Source: Alphaproteobacteria bacterium
GTDB taxonomy: Bacteria > Pseudomonadota > Alphaproteobacteria > Rhodobacterales > Rhodobacteraceae
DNA: 14,259 bases
Direction of reading: 5' to 3'
NCBI GenBank assembly: GCA_003694465.1
Contig: RFKM01000027.1
Coordinates: 1 to 14,259 of the forward strand
The notes beneath the pieces are model-generated. The model saw nothing but the letters and a program-made list of their open reading frames with translations. It did no database searches and was not told the DNA's origin. Both the position numbers and the translations under genes were made by a program. Below are positions 1-7,083 of this stretch, in pieces; position 1 is the stretch's first letter, and the number at the start of each line of letters is the position of its first letter.

Positions 1-234
1 GCACATGAATGGCGGCGGGGCGAAAGGCGTCAGGTTTTTCCTTGCCGTTTCCGGCTCCGGGAACGGATTGCCGGACCGCCGCCGAGCGGCGCGCTTCAGC
101 GAAGCTCTCCCGCCCCGTCGGCCCTTCCCCATGCCGGCACGCCAGTTCGATCGGGCTGGCGTGCAGGAGACCACAAGAACCGCGCGCACCCGGTTCGGCT
201 TTCCTCCCCTGCCCATTCGCGCTATCTCGTGCCC
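1..234. other. Gene-free left end of window
   Basis: I find no coding region here that I can support. A minus-strand frame is open from an ATG at 132-130 to the window edge, but its translation is dominated by Arg, Pro and Gly and looks like random G+C-rich sequence. The stretch contains an inverted repeat at 137-164, listed separately. Just before the first gene there is a weak promoter-like pair, TTTCCT at 200-205 and TATCTC at 223-228. Confidence 0.5.
137..164. repeat. 9-bp perfect inverted repeat (possible operator or hairpin)
   Basis: The arms GCACGCCAG (137-145) and CTGGCGTGC (156-164) are exact reverse complements separated by 10 bases, whose centre (CGATCG) is itself palindromic. No T-run follows on either strand, so an intrinsic terminator is unlikely. 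The repeat lies about 70 bases upstream of the FrnE-like gene. It could be a regulator binding site or an RNA hairpin; nothing here decides between them. Confidence 0.45.
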
Positions 235-936
235 ATGCTCGACCTTTTCATCTTTTCCGATCCGATCTGCCCCTGGTGTTACATCGGCAAGGCCCGGCTC
301 TGGCGCGCCCTCGAACAGCGGCCAGACCACCCCTTCGCCATTTCGTGGCACCCGTTCATGCTCAACCCCGACATGCCCCCCGGCGGCATGGACCGGCGCG
401 CCTATCTCGAGGCCAAGTTCGGCGGGCGCGAGGGGGCGGTGCGCGCCTACATGCCGATCGCCGAGGCGGCCGAGGCCGAGGGGCTCGAGATCAACCTCGA
501 CAAGATCACCCGCACCCCGAACACGCTCGACGCCCACCGGCTGATCCACTGGGCCGGGATCGAGGGGCGGCAGGCGGCGGTGGTCTCGGCGCTGTTCCGG
601 GCCTATTTCGTCGATGGGCGCGACATCGGCGCGCAGGGCGAGCTGGCCGACATCGCCGAGAGCTGCGGGATGGAGCGCGCGGTGGTGACGCGGCTTCTGG
701 CCTCGGACGCCGACCGCGAAGAGATTCGCGCCCGCGATGCCGATGCCCGGCGCAAGGGGGTGCGCGCTGTCCCGACCCATGTGATCGCCAACCAGGCGGT
801 GGTGGCCGGGGCGCAGACCACCGATTTCTGGCTCGAGGTGATCGACGAGCTGACGGCGAAGCTTTCCGGCGCGACGGACGAAGGCGCGGGCCCCGCCCCG
901 GCCGCTCCGCCGGGCGAGGACGGGCCCACCTGCTGA
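235..936 (+). CDS. DsbA-family oxidoreductase, FrnE-like
   Basis: A 233-residue thioredoxin-fold protein of the DsbA/FrnE (COG2761) type. The redox motif C12-P-W-C15 follows the first strand (DLFIFSDP), and the loop VPTHVI carries the conserved cis-proline at about residue 180. There is no signal peptide, so it should act in the cytoplasm as a thiol oxidoreductase or isomerase; FrnE itself was named from a polyketide cluster, while relatives act as general thiol enzymes. I chose ATG 235. A GTG two codons upstream (229) is also open, and neither start has a recognisable Shine-Dalgarno sequence, so a leaderless mRNA is possible. The tail after about residue 215 is Ala/Pro/Gly-rich low-complexity sequence. 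The MFS gene follows 71 bases downstream on the same strand and may be co-transcribed. Family assignment is secure; the substrate is unknown. Confidence 0.88.
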   Translation: MLDLFIFSDPICPWCYIGKARLWRALEQRPDHPFAISWHPFMLNPDMPPGGMDRRAYLEAKFGGREGAVRAYMPIAEAAEAEGLEINLDKITRTPNTLDAHRLIHWAGIEGRQAAVVSALFRAYFVDGRDIGAQGELADIAESCGMERAVVTRLLASDADREEIRARDADARRKGVRAVPTHVIANQAVVAGAQTTDFWLEVIDELTAKLSGATDEGAGPAPAAPPGEDGPTC

Positions 937-1007
937 GCGCCGCCGCCGGACGCGGGGGCTGGCCTTCGGCGCCGGTCTGAGGCATGGGAGGCGGGAAAGG
1001 ATTTCCG

Positions 1008-2246
1008 ATGCGCCTGCCTGCCCCGACCCGTCCGCTTCCCCTTGCCGAACTGGTGCTGCTGCTCGCCGCGCTGATGTCGATGATGGCCTTTTCCATCGAC
1101 TCGGTGATGCCCGCCCTGCCCGCGATCGCCGAGGCCTTCGTGCCCGAGGCCCCGAGCCGGGCGCAGCTGGTGATCCTTGCCTTCGTCTTCGGCACCGGCG
1201 CCGGGCAGCTTGTGATCGGCCCGTTTTCCGACCGCTTCGGCCGCCGCCCGGCCCTCGTCCTCGGCGTCGGCACCTATGTGCTCGGGGCGCTCATGGCACT
1301 GGGGGCCACATCGCTCGGGGCGCTGCTCGCCGCCCGCCTCGTTCAGGGGCTGGGGGCGGCGGGCTCGCGGGTGGTGAGCCAGGCGGTGATGCGCGACCTC
1401 TTCTCGGGGCGGGCACAGGCAAGGGTCGGCTCGCTGGTTTTCACCTTCTTCGTGATGGTGCCGGCGGTGGCGCCCTTCATCGGCCAGCAGGTGATCGCGC
1501 AGACCGGCTGGCGCGGGCTGTTCTGGGTTTATGTCGCGATGGGCGGGGCGGTGCTCGGCTGGTTTCTCCTGCGCCAGCCCGAAACCCTCACCGAGACGAA
1601 CCGCCGCCCCTTCCGGCTCGCCCCCGTTCTCCGCGCCATGGCCGAAGTGCTGCGCCAGCCGGTGGCGCGGCGCTACCTCATCGTCTCCACCCTCGGCTTT
1701 GGCCAGCTGATGGCCTATATCGCCTCGGCCCAGCAGGTTTTTGCCGGCGCTTTCGGCGTGGGCGAGCGCTTTCCGCTCTACTTCGCGATCATCGCGTTGA
1801 TTTCCGCCGGATCGGGATTTCTGAACGCCCGACTTGTCATGCATCTCGGAATGCGGCCGATGGCGATGGTGGCCTTCGGCGCCCAGATCGGCCTTGCCGG
1901 CGCCTTCTGGGCGCTCTGGGCCAGCGGCGCGGTCGAGGCGCTGGCGCCGGGGCTCTCGCTCGGGCTGTTCCTCGGCTGGTCGGTGACACTGTTCTTCATG
2001 AACGGGCTGACCTTCGGCAACATCACCGCCCTTGCCATGGAACCGCTCGGCCATATCGCCGGCACGGCGAGCGCGGTGATCGGGGCGCTGAGTTCGGTCG
2101 GCGGCGTGTTCATCGCCCTGCCGATCGGGCAGGCCTTCGATGGCAGCCCGCGCCCCCTCGCGCTAGGGGTGGCGCTGTGCTCGGCGCTGGCCTTCGCGCT
2201 GGTCTGGGGCGACCGCAAGCGCGACCGCTTCGCCGAGGCTGGCTGA
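1008..2246 (+). CDS. MFS multidrug exporter, Bcr/CflA family
   Basis: An inner-membrane proton-coupled drug/H+ antiporter-type protein of 412 residues, a normal length for 12-helix Bcr/CflA transporters. MFS motif A is clear in the loop after helix 2 (GPFSDRFGRRP, residues 71-81). The segment RLVQGLGAAGSRVV followed by a conserved R-D (AVMRDLF) is typical of this family. Hydrophobic helices alternate through to the C-terminus. I chose ATG 1008 over the in-frame ATG 984 because GGGAAAGGA lies 6-7 bases before 1008, and because starting at 984 would add a Gly/Lys-rich leader that does not look like transporter sequence. The FrnE-like oxidoreductase precedes it. Its last 84 bases lie opposite the 3' end of the mfd reading frame on the other strand. 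The substrate cannot be predicted from sequence. Confidence 0.9.
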   Translation: MRLPAPTRPLPLAELVLLLAALMSMMAFSIDSVMPALPAIAEAFVPEAPSRAQLVILAFVFGTGAGQLVIGPFSDRFGRRPALVLGVGTYVLGALMALGATSLGALLAARLVQGLGAAGSRVVSQAVMRDLFSGRAQARVGSLVFTFFVMVPAVAPFIGQQVIAQTGWRGLFWVYVAMGGAVLGWFLLRQPETLTETNRRPFRLAPVLRAMAEVLRQPVARRYLIVSTLGFGQLMAYIASAQQVFAGAFGVGERFPLYFAIIALISAGSGFLNARLVMHLGMRPMAMVAFGAQIGLAGAFWALWASGAVEALAPGLSLGLFLGWSVTLFFMNGLTFGNITALAMEPLGHIAGTASAVIGALSSVGGVFIALPIGQAFDGSPRPLALGVALCSALAFALVWGDRKRDRFAEAG

Positions 2247-5200
2247 AGGCCCCCGCCACGGACGGCACGTGCCGCTTCCGTTCCGAGCCCGGGTCAGGCA
2301 AACCGCGGGGCAGGCGCGCCCGTCCTGGCCCTGGCGCCGGATCGTGCCGGCCTCCTCGGCGAGATCGCGCGCGATGGCGAAGGCGCCCTTGATCCTGTCG
2401 CTGTCCTTGCTCCAGTCGCGGCGGATGATCACCTTGTTGTCGCGCACCTTCGCCAGCCCGTTCTGGGCGTGCAGATATTCCACCAGCCCGGCGGGGTTGG
2501 CGAACTTGTCATTGTGGAAGGTCAGCGTCGCCCCCTTCGGCCCGCCATCGAGCCGGGCGATGCCGGCGCGCTTGCACATCGCCTTGATCCGCACCACCAG
2601 CAGCAGCGTGTTGACCTCCTTGGGCAGCTTGCCGAAACGGTCGATCAGCTCGGCGGCAAACCCCTCGAGCTCGACCTTCGTCTCCAGCCCGCTGAGCCGG
2701 CGGTAGAGCCCCAGCCGCACGTCGAGATCGGGCACGTAATCGGCCGGGATCAGCACCGGCACCCCGAGGTTGATCTGCGGCGCCCAGGTCTCGTCCGGTT
2801 CGGTCAGCCCCTCGAGCTCGCCGGCGCGGATCTTCGCGATCGCCTCCTCGAGCATCTGCTGGTAAAGCTCGTAGCCCACCTCGCGCATCTGCCCCGACTG
2901 CTCCTCGCCAATGAGGTTGCCGGCGCCGCGGATGTCGAGATCCTGGCTGGCGAGCGCGAAACCGGCGCCGAGGCTGTCGAGGCTGCCCAACACCTTGAGC
3001 CGCTTCTGCGCCGCCTCGGTGATCGGGGCGCGGGGTTTCGTCGTCAGGTAGCAATAGGCGCGGGTCTTGGCCCGCCCCACCCGGCCGCGGATCTGGTAGA
3101 GCTGGGCGAGGCCGAACATGTCGGCCCGCCAGACCACCATCGTGTTGGCGGTGGGAATGTCGAGCCCGCTCTCGACGATGGTCGTGGCCACCAGCACGTC
3201 GAACTTGCGGTCGTAAAAGGCGTTCATCCGCCGGTCGAGCTCGCCCGCCGCCATCTGCCCGTGGGCGACGACGCAGCTCACCTCCGGCACCTGACTTTTC
3301 AGGAAATCCTCGATCTCGGGCAGGTCCTGCACCCGCGGCACGACGAAGAAGCTCTGCCCGCCGCGGTAATGCTCGCGCAAGAGCGCCTCGCGCACCGTCA
3401 CCGCGTCGAATTCGCTCACATAGGTGCGCACCGAAAGCCGGTCGACCGGCGGCGTGCCGATGATCGAAAGATCGCGCACGCCGGAAAGGCTCATCTGCAG
3501 GGTGCGCGGAATCGGCGTTGCCGTCAGGGTCAGCACATGCACGTCGGAGCGCATCTCCTTGAGCCGCTCCTTGTGGGCAACGCCAAAGCGCTGCTCCTCG
3601 TCGATCACCAGAAGGCCGAGGTTCCTGAAGCGAATCCCCTTGGCCAGCAACGCATGGGTGCCGACGACGATATCCATCGTGCCGTCGGCAATGCCCTTGC
3701 GGGTGCGTTCGGCCTCCTTTTGCCCGACGAAGCGGCTGAGCTGCCCGACGGTGACCGGAAAGCCCCGGAAGCGCTCGGAAAAGCTCTTGTAATGCTGGCG
3801 GGCGAGCAGCGTCGTCGGGGCGATCACCGCCACCTGATAGCCGCTCATCGCCGCCACGAAAGCCGCCCGCATCGCCACCTCGGTCTTGCCGAAGCCGACA
3901 TCGCCGCAAACCAGCCGGTCCATCGGCCGGCCGCTGGCGAGGTCTTCGATCACGTCCGAAATCGCCGCCAGCTGGTCGTCGGTTTCCTGGTAGGGAAAGC
4001 GCGCGGCGAATTCCTCCCACGCGTGACGGGGCGCCTCCAGCACCGGCGCGCGGCGCAGCGCCCGCTCGGCGGCAAGGCGGATCAACCGGTCGGCCACCTC
4101 GCGGATGCGCTGCTTGAGGCGCGCCTTGCGGGCCTGCCATGCGCCGCCGCCGAGCTTGTCGAGCAGCCCGGTCTCCTGCCCGTATTTCGACAGCAGCTCG
4201 ATGTTTTCCACCGGCAGGTAGAGCCGGTCGCCGCCGGCATATTCCAGCGCGATGCATTCGTGCGGGGCGCCGGCGGCGGTGATCGTCTCGAGCCCGGTGT
4301 AGCGCCCGACGCCGTGGTCGACGTGCACGACAAGGTCGCCGGGGCTGAGGGCCCCCGCCTCGGTCAGGAAGTTCTCGGCCCGGCGCCGACGCTTCGGGGC
4401 GCGGATCAGCCGCTCGCCGAGCACGTCCTGCTCGGAGATCACCGTCAGCCCCGGCGCCTCGAACCCGTGCTCGAGCGGCCAGACGGCGAGAAAGACGCCG
4501 CCGCGCCCCTCGGGAATGTCGCGCCAGCTCGCAACCTCGGTGGTCGCGGTCAGCCCCTCGTCGGCCAGAAGCCCCTTGAGGCGTTCACGCGCACCCTCCG
4601 AATAGGAGGCAAGGATCACCGGCCCAACTTCACGTCGCGCATTAACATGATCTGTCAAAACGCTGAAAAGATTTACACTTTCGGATTGCCTCTCGGGCGC
4701 GAAATTGCGCCCGATCCGCCCGCCGGCATTGAGCACCCCGGGCCCGGTCGGGCGCGGCAGGACGGCAAGCTCGATGACCCGCGCTCCGGCGCTGGCCGCG
4801 TCCCACCCGGCCTCGTCGAGATAGAGCAGCCCCGGCGGACAGGGCTTGTAGACCGTGTCCACGCGCCCCTTCTGGCCCATCGCCTCGCGCCGGGCGTCAT
4901 ACTGGTCGGCAATCCCTTCCCAGCGGCTGAGCCGCGCCGGGGTGAACTGGTCGTCGAGCATGAAGGATGCGTCGGGCAGGTAGTCGAACAGCGTTTCGAG
5001 CCGCTCGTGAAAGAACGGCAGCCAGTGCTCGGCCCCCTGCGGCTTGCGCCCGGCGCTGATCGCCTCGTAGAGCGGGTCGCCCGACGTGCCGGCGCCGAAC
5101 TCGATGCGGTAATTCTGCCGAAAGCGGGTGATCGCCGCCTCGTCGAGGATCACCTCCGACACCGGCGCCAGCTCGACCGCCGAGAGGGTTTCGGTGGTGC

Positions 5201-5783
5201 GCTGGCTGACCGGATCGAAGCGCCGCGCCCCGTCGAGCACGTCGCCGAAGAGGTCGAGCCGCACCGGCCCACCCTCGCCCGGCGGGTAGATGTCGATGAT
5301 GCCCCCGCGCACGGCAAAATCGCCCGGCTCGGTCACCGTCGGCGCCTGCGAGAACCCCATGCGCACGAGAAAGGCCCGCAGCCCCTCGACGTCGATCCGG
5401 TGCCCGACCCGCGCCGAGAAGCTCGCCTCGCGCAGCACCTCGCGCGCCGGCATCCGCTGGGTGACGGCGTTGAGCGTGGTCAGCAGGATGAACCTTCCCG
5501 TCGGCATCCCGTGGGCGAGCGCGGCGAGCGTTGCCATGCGGTTCGCCGAAACATCGGGGTTGGGTGAGACCCGGTCATAGGGCAGGCAGTCCCAGCCCGG
5601 CAGGGTCAGACGCACCTCCCCGGGGGCGAAGAAGTCGAGCGCCGCCGCCATCGCCGCCATCCGGGAGGCATCGCGCGCCACATGCACCACCGGCCCGCCC
5701 GACTTTTCGAGCTCGGACAGCAACAGGCGGGCGTCATGGCCCTCGGGGGCGCCGGACAGGATAAGGGGGCGATTTTGCGACAT
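2163..5783 (-). CDS. mfd: Transcription-repair coupling factor Mfd
   Basis: A DNA translocase that removes RNA polymerase stalled at lesions and recruits UvrA for nucleotide excision repair. In order are a UvrB-like N-terminal module (residues about 1-350), an RNA-polymerase-interacting CarD/RID-like domain (GDLVVHVDHGVGRYTG, about 475-545), and two RecA-like motor domains with Walker A GFGKT (K633), DEEQ (728-731), the TATPIPR motif and QIRGRVGR (897-904). The TRG-like region and a C-terminal UvrA-masking domain with a YRRLSG segment follow. Start ATG 5783 gives MSQNRPLILSG. At 1206 residues it is long for the family (E. coli Mfd is 1148). Recognisable homology ends near residue 1147 (DLAEEAGT); the remaining 59 residues are Arg/Gly/Pro-rich and overlap the MFS gene antisense. 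A +1 shift would end the protein at TGA 2296-2294, so a frameshift or lost stop is possible. Residues 365-386 use unusually AT-ending codons. A four-helix membrane protein gene lies 67 bases upstream, probably in the same transcript. Confidence 0.96.
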   Translation of the reverse strand: MSQNRPLILSGAPEGHDARLLLSELEKSGGPVVHVARDASRMAAMAAALDFFAPGEVRLTLPGWDCLPYDRVSPNPDVSANRMATLAALAHGMPTGRFILLTTLNAVTQRMPAREVLREASFSARVGHRIDVEGLRAFLVRMGFSQAPTVTEPGDFAVRGGIIDIYPPGEGGPVRLDLFGDVLDGARRFDPVSQRTTETLSAVELAPVSEVILDEAAITRFRQNYRIEFGAGTSGDPLYEAISAGRKPQGAEHWLPFFHERLETLFDYLPDASFMLDDQFTPARLSRWEGIADQYDARREAMGQKGRVDTVYKPCPPGLLYLDEAGWDAASAGARVIELAVLPRPTGPGVLNAGGRIGRNFAPERQSESVNLFSVLTDHVNARREVGPVILASYSEGARERLKGLLADEGLTATTEVASWRDIPEGRGGVFLAVWPLEHGFEAPGLTVISEQDVLGERLIRAPKRRRRAENFLTEAGALSPGDLVVHVDHGVGRYTGLETITAAGAPHECIALEYAGGDRLYLPVENIELLSKYGQETGLLDKLGGGAWQARKARLKQRIREVADRLIRLAAERALRRAPVLEAPRHAWEEFAARFPYQETDDQLAAISDVIEDLASGRPMDRLVCGDVGFGKTEVAMRAAFVAAMSGYQVAVIAPTTLLARQHYKSFSERFRGFPVTVGQLSRFVGQKEAERTRKGIADGTMDIVVGTHALLAKGIRFRNLGLLVIDEEQRFGVAHKERLKEMRSDVHVLTLTATPIPRTLQMSLSGVRDLSIIGTPPVDRLSVRTYVSEFDAVTVREALLREHYRGGQSFFVVPRVQDLPEIEDFLKSQVPEVSCVVAHGQMAAGELDRRMNAFYDRKFDVLVATTIVESGLDIPTANTMVVWRADMFGLAQLYQIRGRVGRAKTRAYCYLTTKPRAPITEAAQKRLKVLGSLDSLGAGFALASQDLDIRGAGNLIGEEQSGQMREVGYELYQQMLEEAIAKIRAGELEGLTEPDETWAPQINLGVPVLIPADYVPDLDVRLGLYRRLSGLETKVELEGFAAELIDRFGKLPKEVNTLLLVVRIKAMCKRAGIARLDGGPKGATLTFHNDKFANPAGLVEYLHAQNGLAKVRDNKVIIRRDWSKDSDRIKGAFAIARDLAEEAGTIRRQGQDGRACPAVCLTRARNGSGTCRPWRGPSASLGEAVALAVAPDQREGQRRAQRHP

Positions 5784-5850
5784 GCCGCTGCCTAACCGGC
5801 GCTCGAGGCGGGATCAATAGCCCCGCGCCCGTCTCGGGCCGAACCGCGCC

Positions 5851-6378
5851 CTACCCGCCCAGCGGGCCGATGGTCATGTTCTGATACATCCCCCACAGGG
5901 CCGTCACGAAGATCGAGACCATGCCGATGACCTGCGTTGCCAGCCGGTGGCGGATGAGGCGCCGGCGCAGGGCCGGCCCCGAGAGGGCTTCGGCCCGGAT
6001 CGTCCGCGCCGTGCGCAGCGAGAGCAGGCCGACGAAGGTCATCGGGAAGGCCAGCAGGAACACGGCCTGGGCAAATTCGACGCCATACCAGAAGCCCAGC
6101 ATCGCCAGCGACGTCAGCAGCCCCGAGGCGATGGCCAGAAGCCACAGGCCCGACACTTCGGCGATGTAGAGCAGGCGGTTGACGTTGATGCGCACGAGGT
6201 CTTCGAGATCGGCCTGGGCCTGGCCACCGTGGCGGGCGGCGCGCTGGATCGTGTCATAGGGCACGCCCAGAACCCAGTGCGCCGTGGTCGACCACATCAC
6301 CGCCAGCGCGATCCAGAACCACAGGTTCGAGAAGGATCGCATGTCGATGAGTTCGAATACCGCCGAATACCAGTCCAA
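5851..6378 (-). CDS. Four-helix integral membrane protein, TTG start
   Basis: A 175-residue protein with four predicted membrane helices at roughly residues 18-38, 75-95, 103-121 and 147-165. Between helices 1 and 2 lies a soluble loop with a charged segment (DLEDLVRINVNRLL), and a basic stretch (ALRRRLIRHR) precedes helix 4. I recognise this as a protein conserved among Rhodobacteraceae; my recollection is that close homologues carry the automatic label 'component of SufBCD complex', but nothing in this sequence or its neighbourhood supports a role in Fe-S assembly. The start is TTG at 6378, preceded by a purine-rich GAGGGGCAGGG. The first in-frame ATG (6342, Met13) would cut into the segment leading to helix 1, so TTG is preferred. 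It lies upstream of mfd in the same direction, with a 67-base gap. Function unknown. Confidence 0.82.
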   Translation of the reverse strand: MDWYSAVFELIDMRSFSNLWFWIALAVMWSTTAHWVLGVPYDTIQRAARHGGQAQADLEDLVRINVNRLLYIAEVSGLWLLAIASGLLTSLAMLGFWYGVEFAQAVFLLAFPMTFVGLLSLRTARTIRAEALSGPALRRRLIRHRLATQVIGMVSIFVTALWGMYQNMTIGPLGG

Positions 6379-6400
6379 CGCCCTGCCCCTCGGTTTGCAA

Positions 6401-6417
6401 CTGCCGGTTTTCGGCAG
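6401..6417. repeat. Small hairpin upstream of the TTG-start membrane gene
   Basis: CTGCCG (6401-6406) and CGGCAG (6412-6417) form a perfect 6-bp stem around a five-base loop. On the minus strand it lies about 23 bases before the TTG start, between the Cys-rich gene and the membrane-protein gene. No U-tract follows on the minus strand, so it is a poor intrinsic terminator for the gene before it. A structure in the leader or a regulator site is equally possible. Confidence 0.3.
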
Positions 6418-6521
6418 ACATTAGACCGCCGGGCCGGGCAAGGCCAGAGGCCAAGGCGCGGTTTCAGCCCGGGCGCGCGGCGGGCGGCCCGGGCCGGCCA
6501 GTGCCGTCGGGGCGGGGGCGC

Positions 6522-6893
6522 CTATTCGTTCAGCACCCGCACCGGCGTATCGCCATAGCCGCAGGTGTAGCAGCAATCGGAGCAATATTGCTTGTTGTCG
6601 AGCCCGCCGCCCCAATACTGGCTGGAATCGCCCCGCACCCAGGCGCCGAAGCAGATCTTTTCGCCGTAATTGCAGGACAGGTTGTAATTGTGGGTGGCGC
6701 TGTCGTCGAGGATGTAGACCTTGCCGTTGCCCGGCCAGACGTGGTTGCGGTCGAGGCTGTAGAACTCGAGCGACACCTGATACGGATATTCGCTGCGCAC
6801 GTGAAACTCGAGATTGGACGCCAGCGCCGGTGTGACCATCCCGGCAAACCCAAGCGCGGCGGCAAGCGCCGCTTTCACCAAACTGAAACGCAT
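6522..6893 (-). CDS. Small secreted Cys-rich protein of unknown function
   Basis: A 123-residue protein with a clear Sec signal peptide: basic MRFSLVK, a hydrophobic Ala-rich core, and a likely cut after A25 (TPALA/S). The mature part of about 98 residues is rich in Tyr, Asn, Gly and Trp and has six cysteines: C74, C81, and the cluster C104-x2-C107-C108-x2-C111. The even number and export suggest three disulfides, or a metal site in the CxxCCxxC cluster; both are inference. I do not recognise a named domain. The start is well supported by a strong Shine-Dalgarno sequence (GAGGGGAG) seven bases or so before the ATG. It is divergent from hemB and read in the same direction as the downstream membrane-protein gene. 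The stop is TAG at 6524-6522. Codon use matches the neighbours except for somewhat more AT in the Cys-rich end. Confidence 0.8.
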   Translation of the reverse strand: MRFSLVKAALAAALGFAGMVTPALASNLEFHVRSEYPYQVSLEFYSLDRNHVWPGNGKVYILDDSATHNYNLSCNYGEKICFGAWVRGDSSQYWGGGLDNKQYCSDCCYTCGYGDTPVRVLNE

Positions 6894-6971
6894 GAAAAAC
6901 TCCCCTCAAATCCGGCGAAAATGCACGTCGCCGCGGCGTGGCGCCCCTCCCCCCCGGAAGGGCATGCAGGC

Positions 6972-7000
6972 AGTCTAGCGCGAAATCCCGGTTTCACCAA
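6972..7000 (-). promoter_or_regulatory. Candidate promoter for the Cys-rich protein gene
   Basis: On the minus strand TTGGTG (7000-6995) and TAGACT (6977-6972) are separated by exactly 17 bases, resembling a sigma-70 -35/-10 pair (3/6 and 4/6 matches to consensus). It lies about 80 bases before the gene's ATG, in the 190-base region shared with divergent hemB. The match is only moderate. Confidence 0.3.
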
Positions 7001-7026
7001 ATCGTTCGCGCCCCGCGCCCCGGCGC

Positions 7027-7061
7027 TTGAGCCGCCCCGCCCGCCGTGGCAAAAGATCGCC
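7027..7061 (+). promoter_or_regulatory. Candidate hemB promoter with GTGGCAA element
   Basis: TTGAGC (7027-7032) is followed after 17 bases by CAAAAG (7050-7055), embedded in GTGGCAAAAGATCGCC (7046-7061). Each hexamer matches the sigma-70 consensus only partly. The same GnGGCAA...CGCC arrangement stands before the GST gene and the phospholipase gene, which raises confidence that it is functional. Transcription from it would give a leader of roughly 20 bases holding the GAGGA ribosome-binding site at 7072-7076. Confidence 0.35.
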
Positions 7062-7083
7062 GACCCAGCCCGAGGACCGCAAG

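Noticed and set aside
1..132. Possible minus-strand gene starting at ATG 132 and leaving the window
   Set aside because: Only 44 codons visible, Arg/Pro/Gly-rich, with no ribosome-binding site or family feature.
984..1007. Upstream ATG as start of the MFS gene
   Set aside because: It would add MGGGKGFP before a normal N-terminus and use the better ribosome-binding sequence as coding; ATG 1008 has that sequence at the right distance.
603..2054. Minus-strand open frame of 483 codons opposite the FrnE-like and MFS genes
   Set aside because: Composition is Arg/His/Gly/Glu-rich and repetitive; the plus-strand genes have clear motifs and membrane helices.
2263..2274. Palindrome CGGCACGTGCCG as a terminator between MFS and mfd
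   Set aside because: The stem would be only about four base pairs with a loop and no T-run follows on either strand; it also lies within the extended mfd frame.
2469..5567. Plus-strand open frame of 1032 codons opposite mfd
   Set aside because: It is the antisense of a certain gene in very G+C-rich DNA, where stops are rare. The translation is His/Arg/Pro/Gly-rich with no family features.
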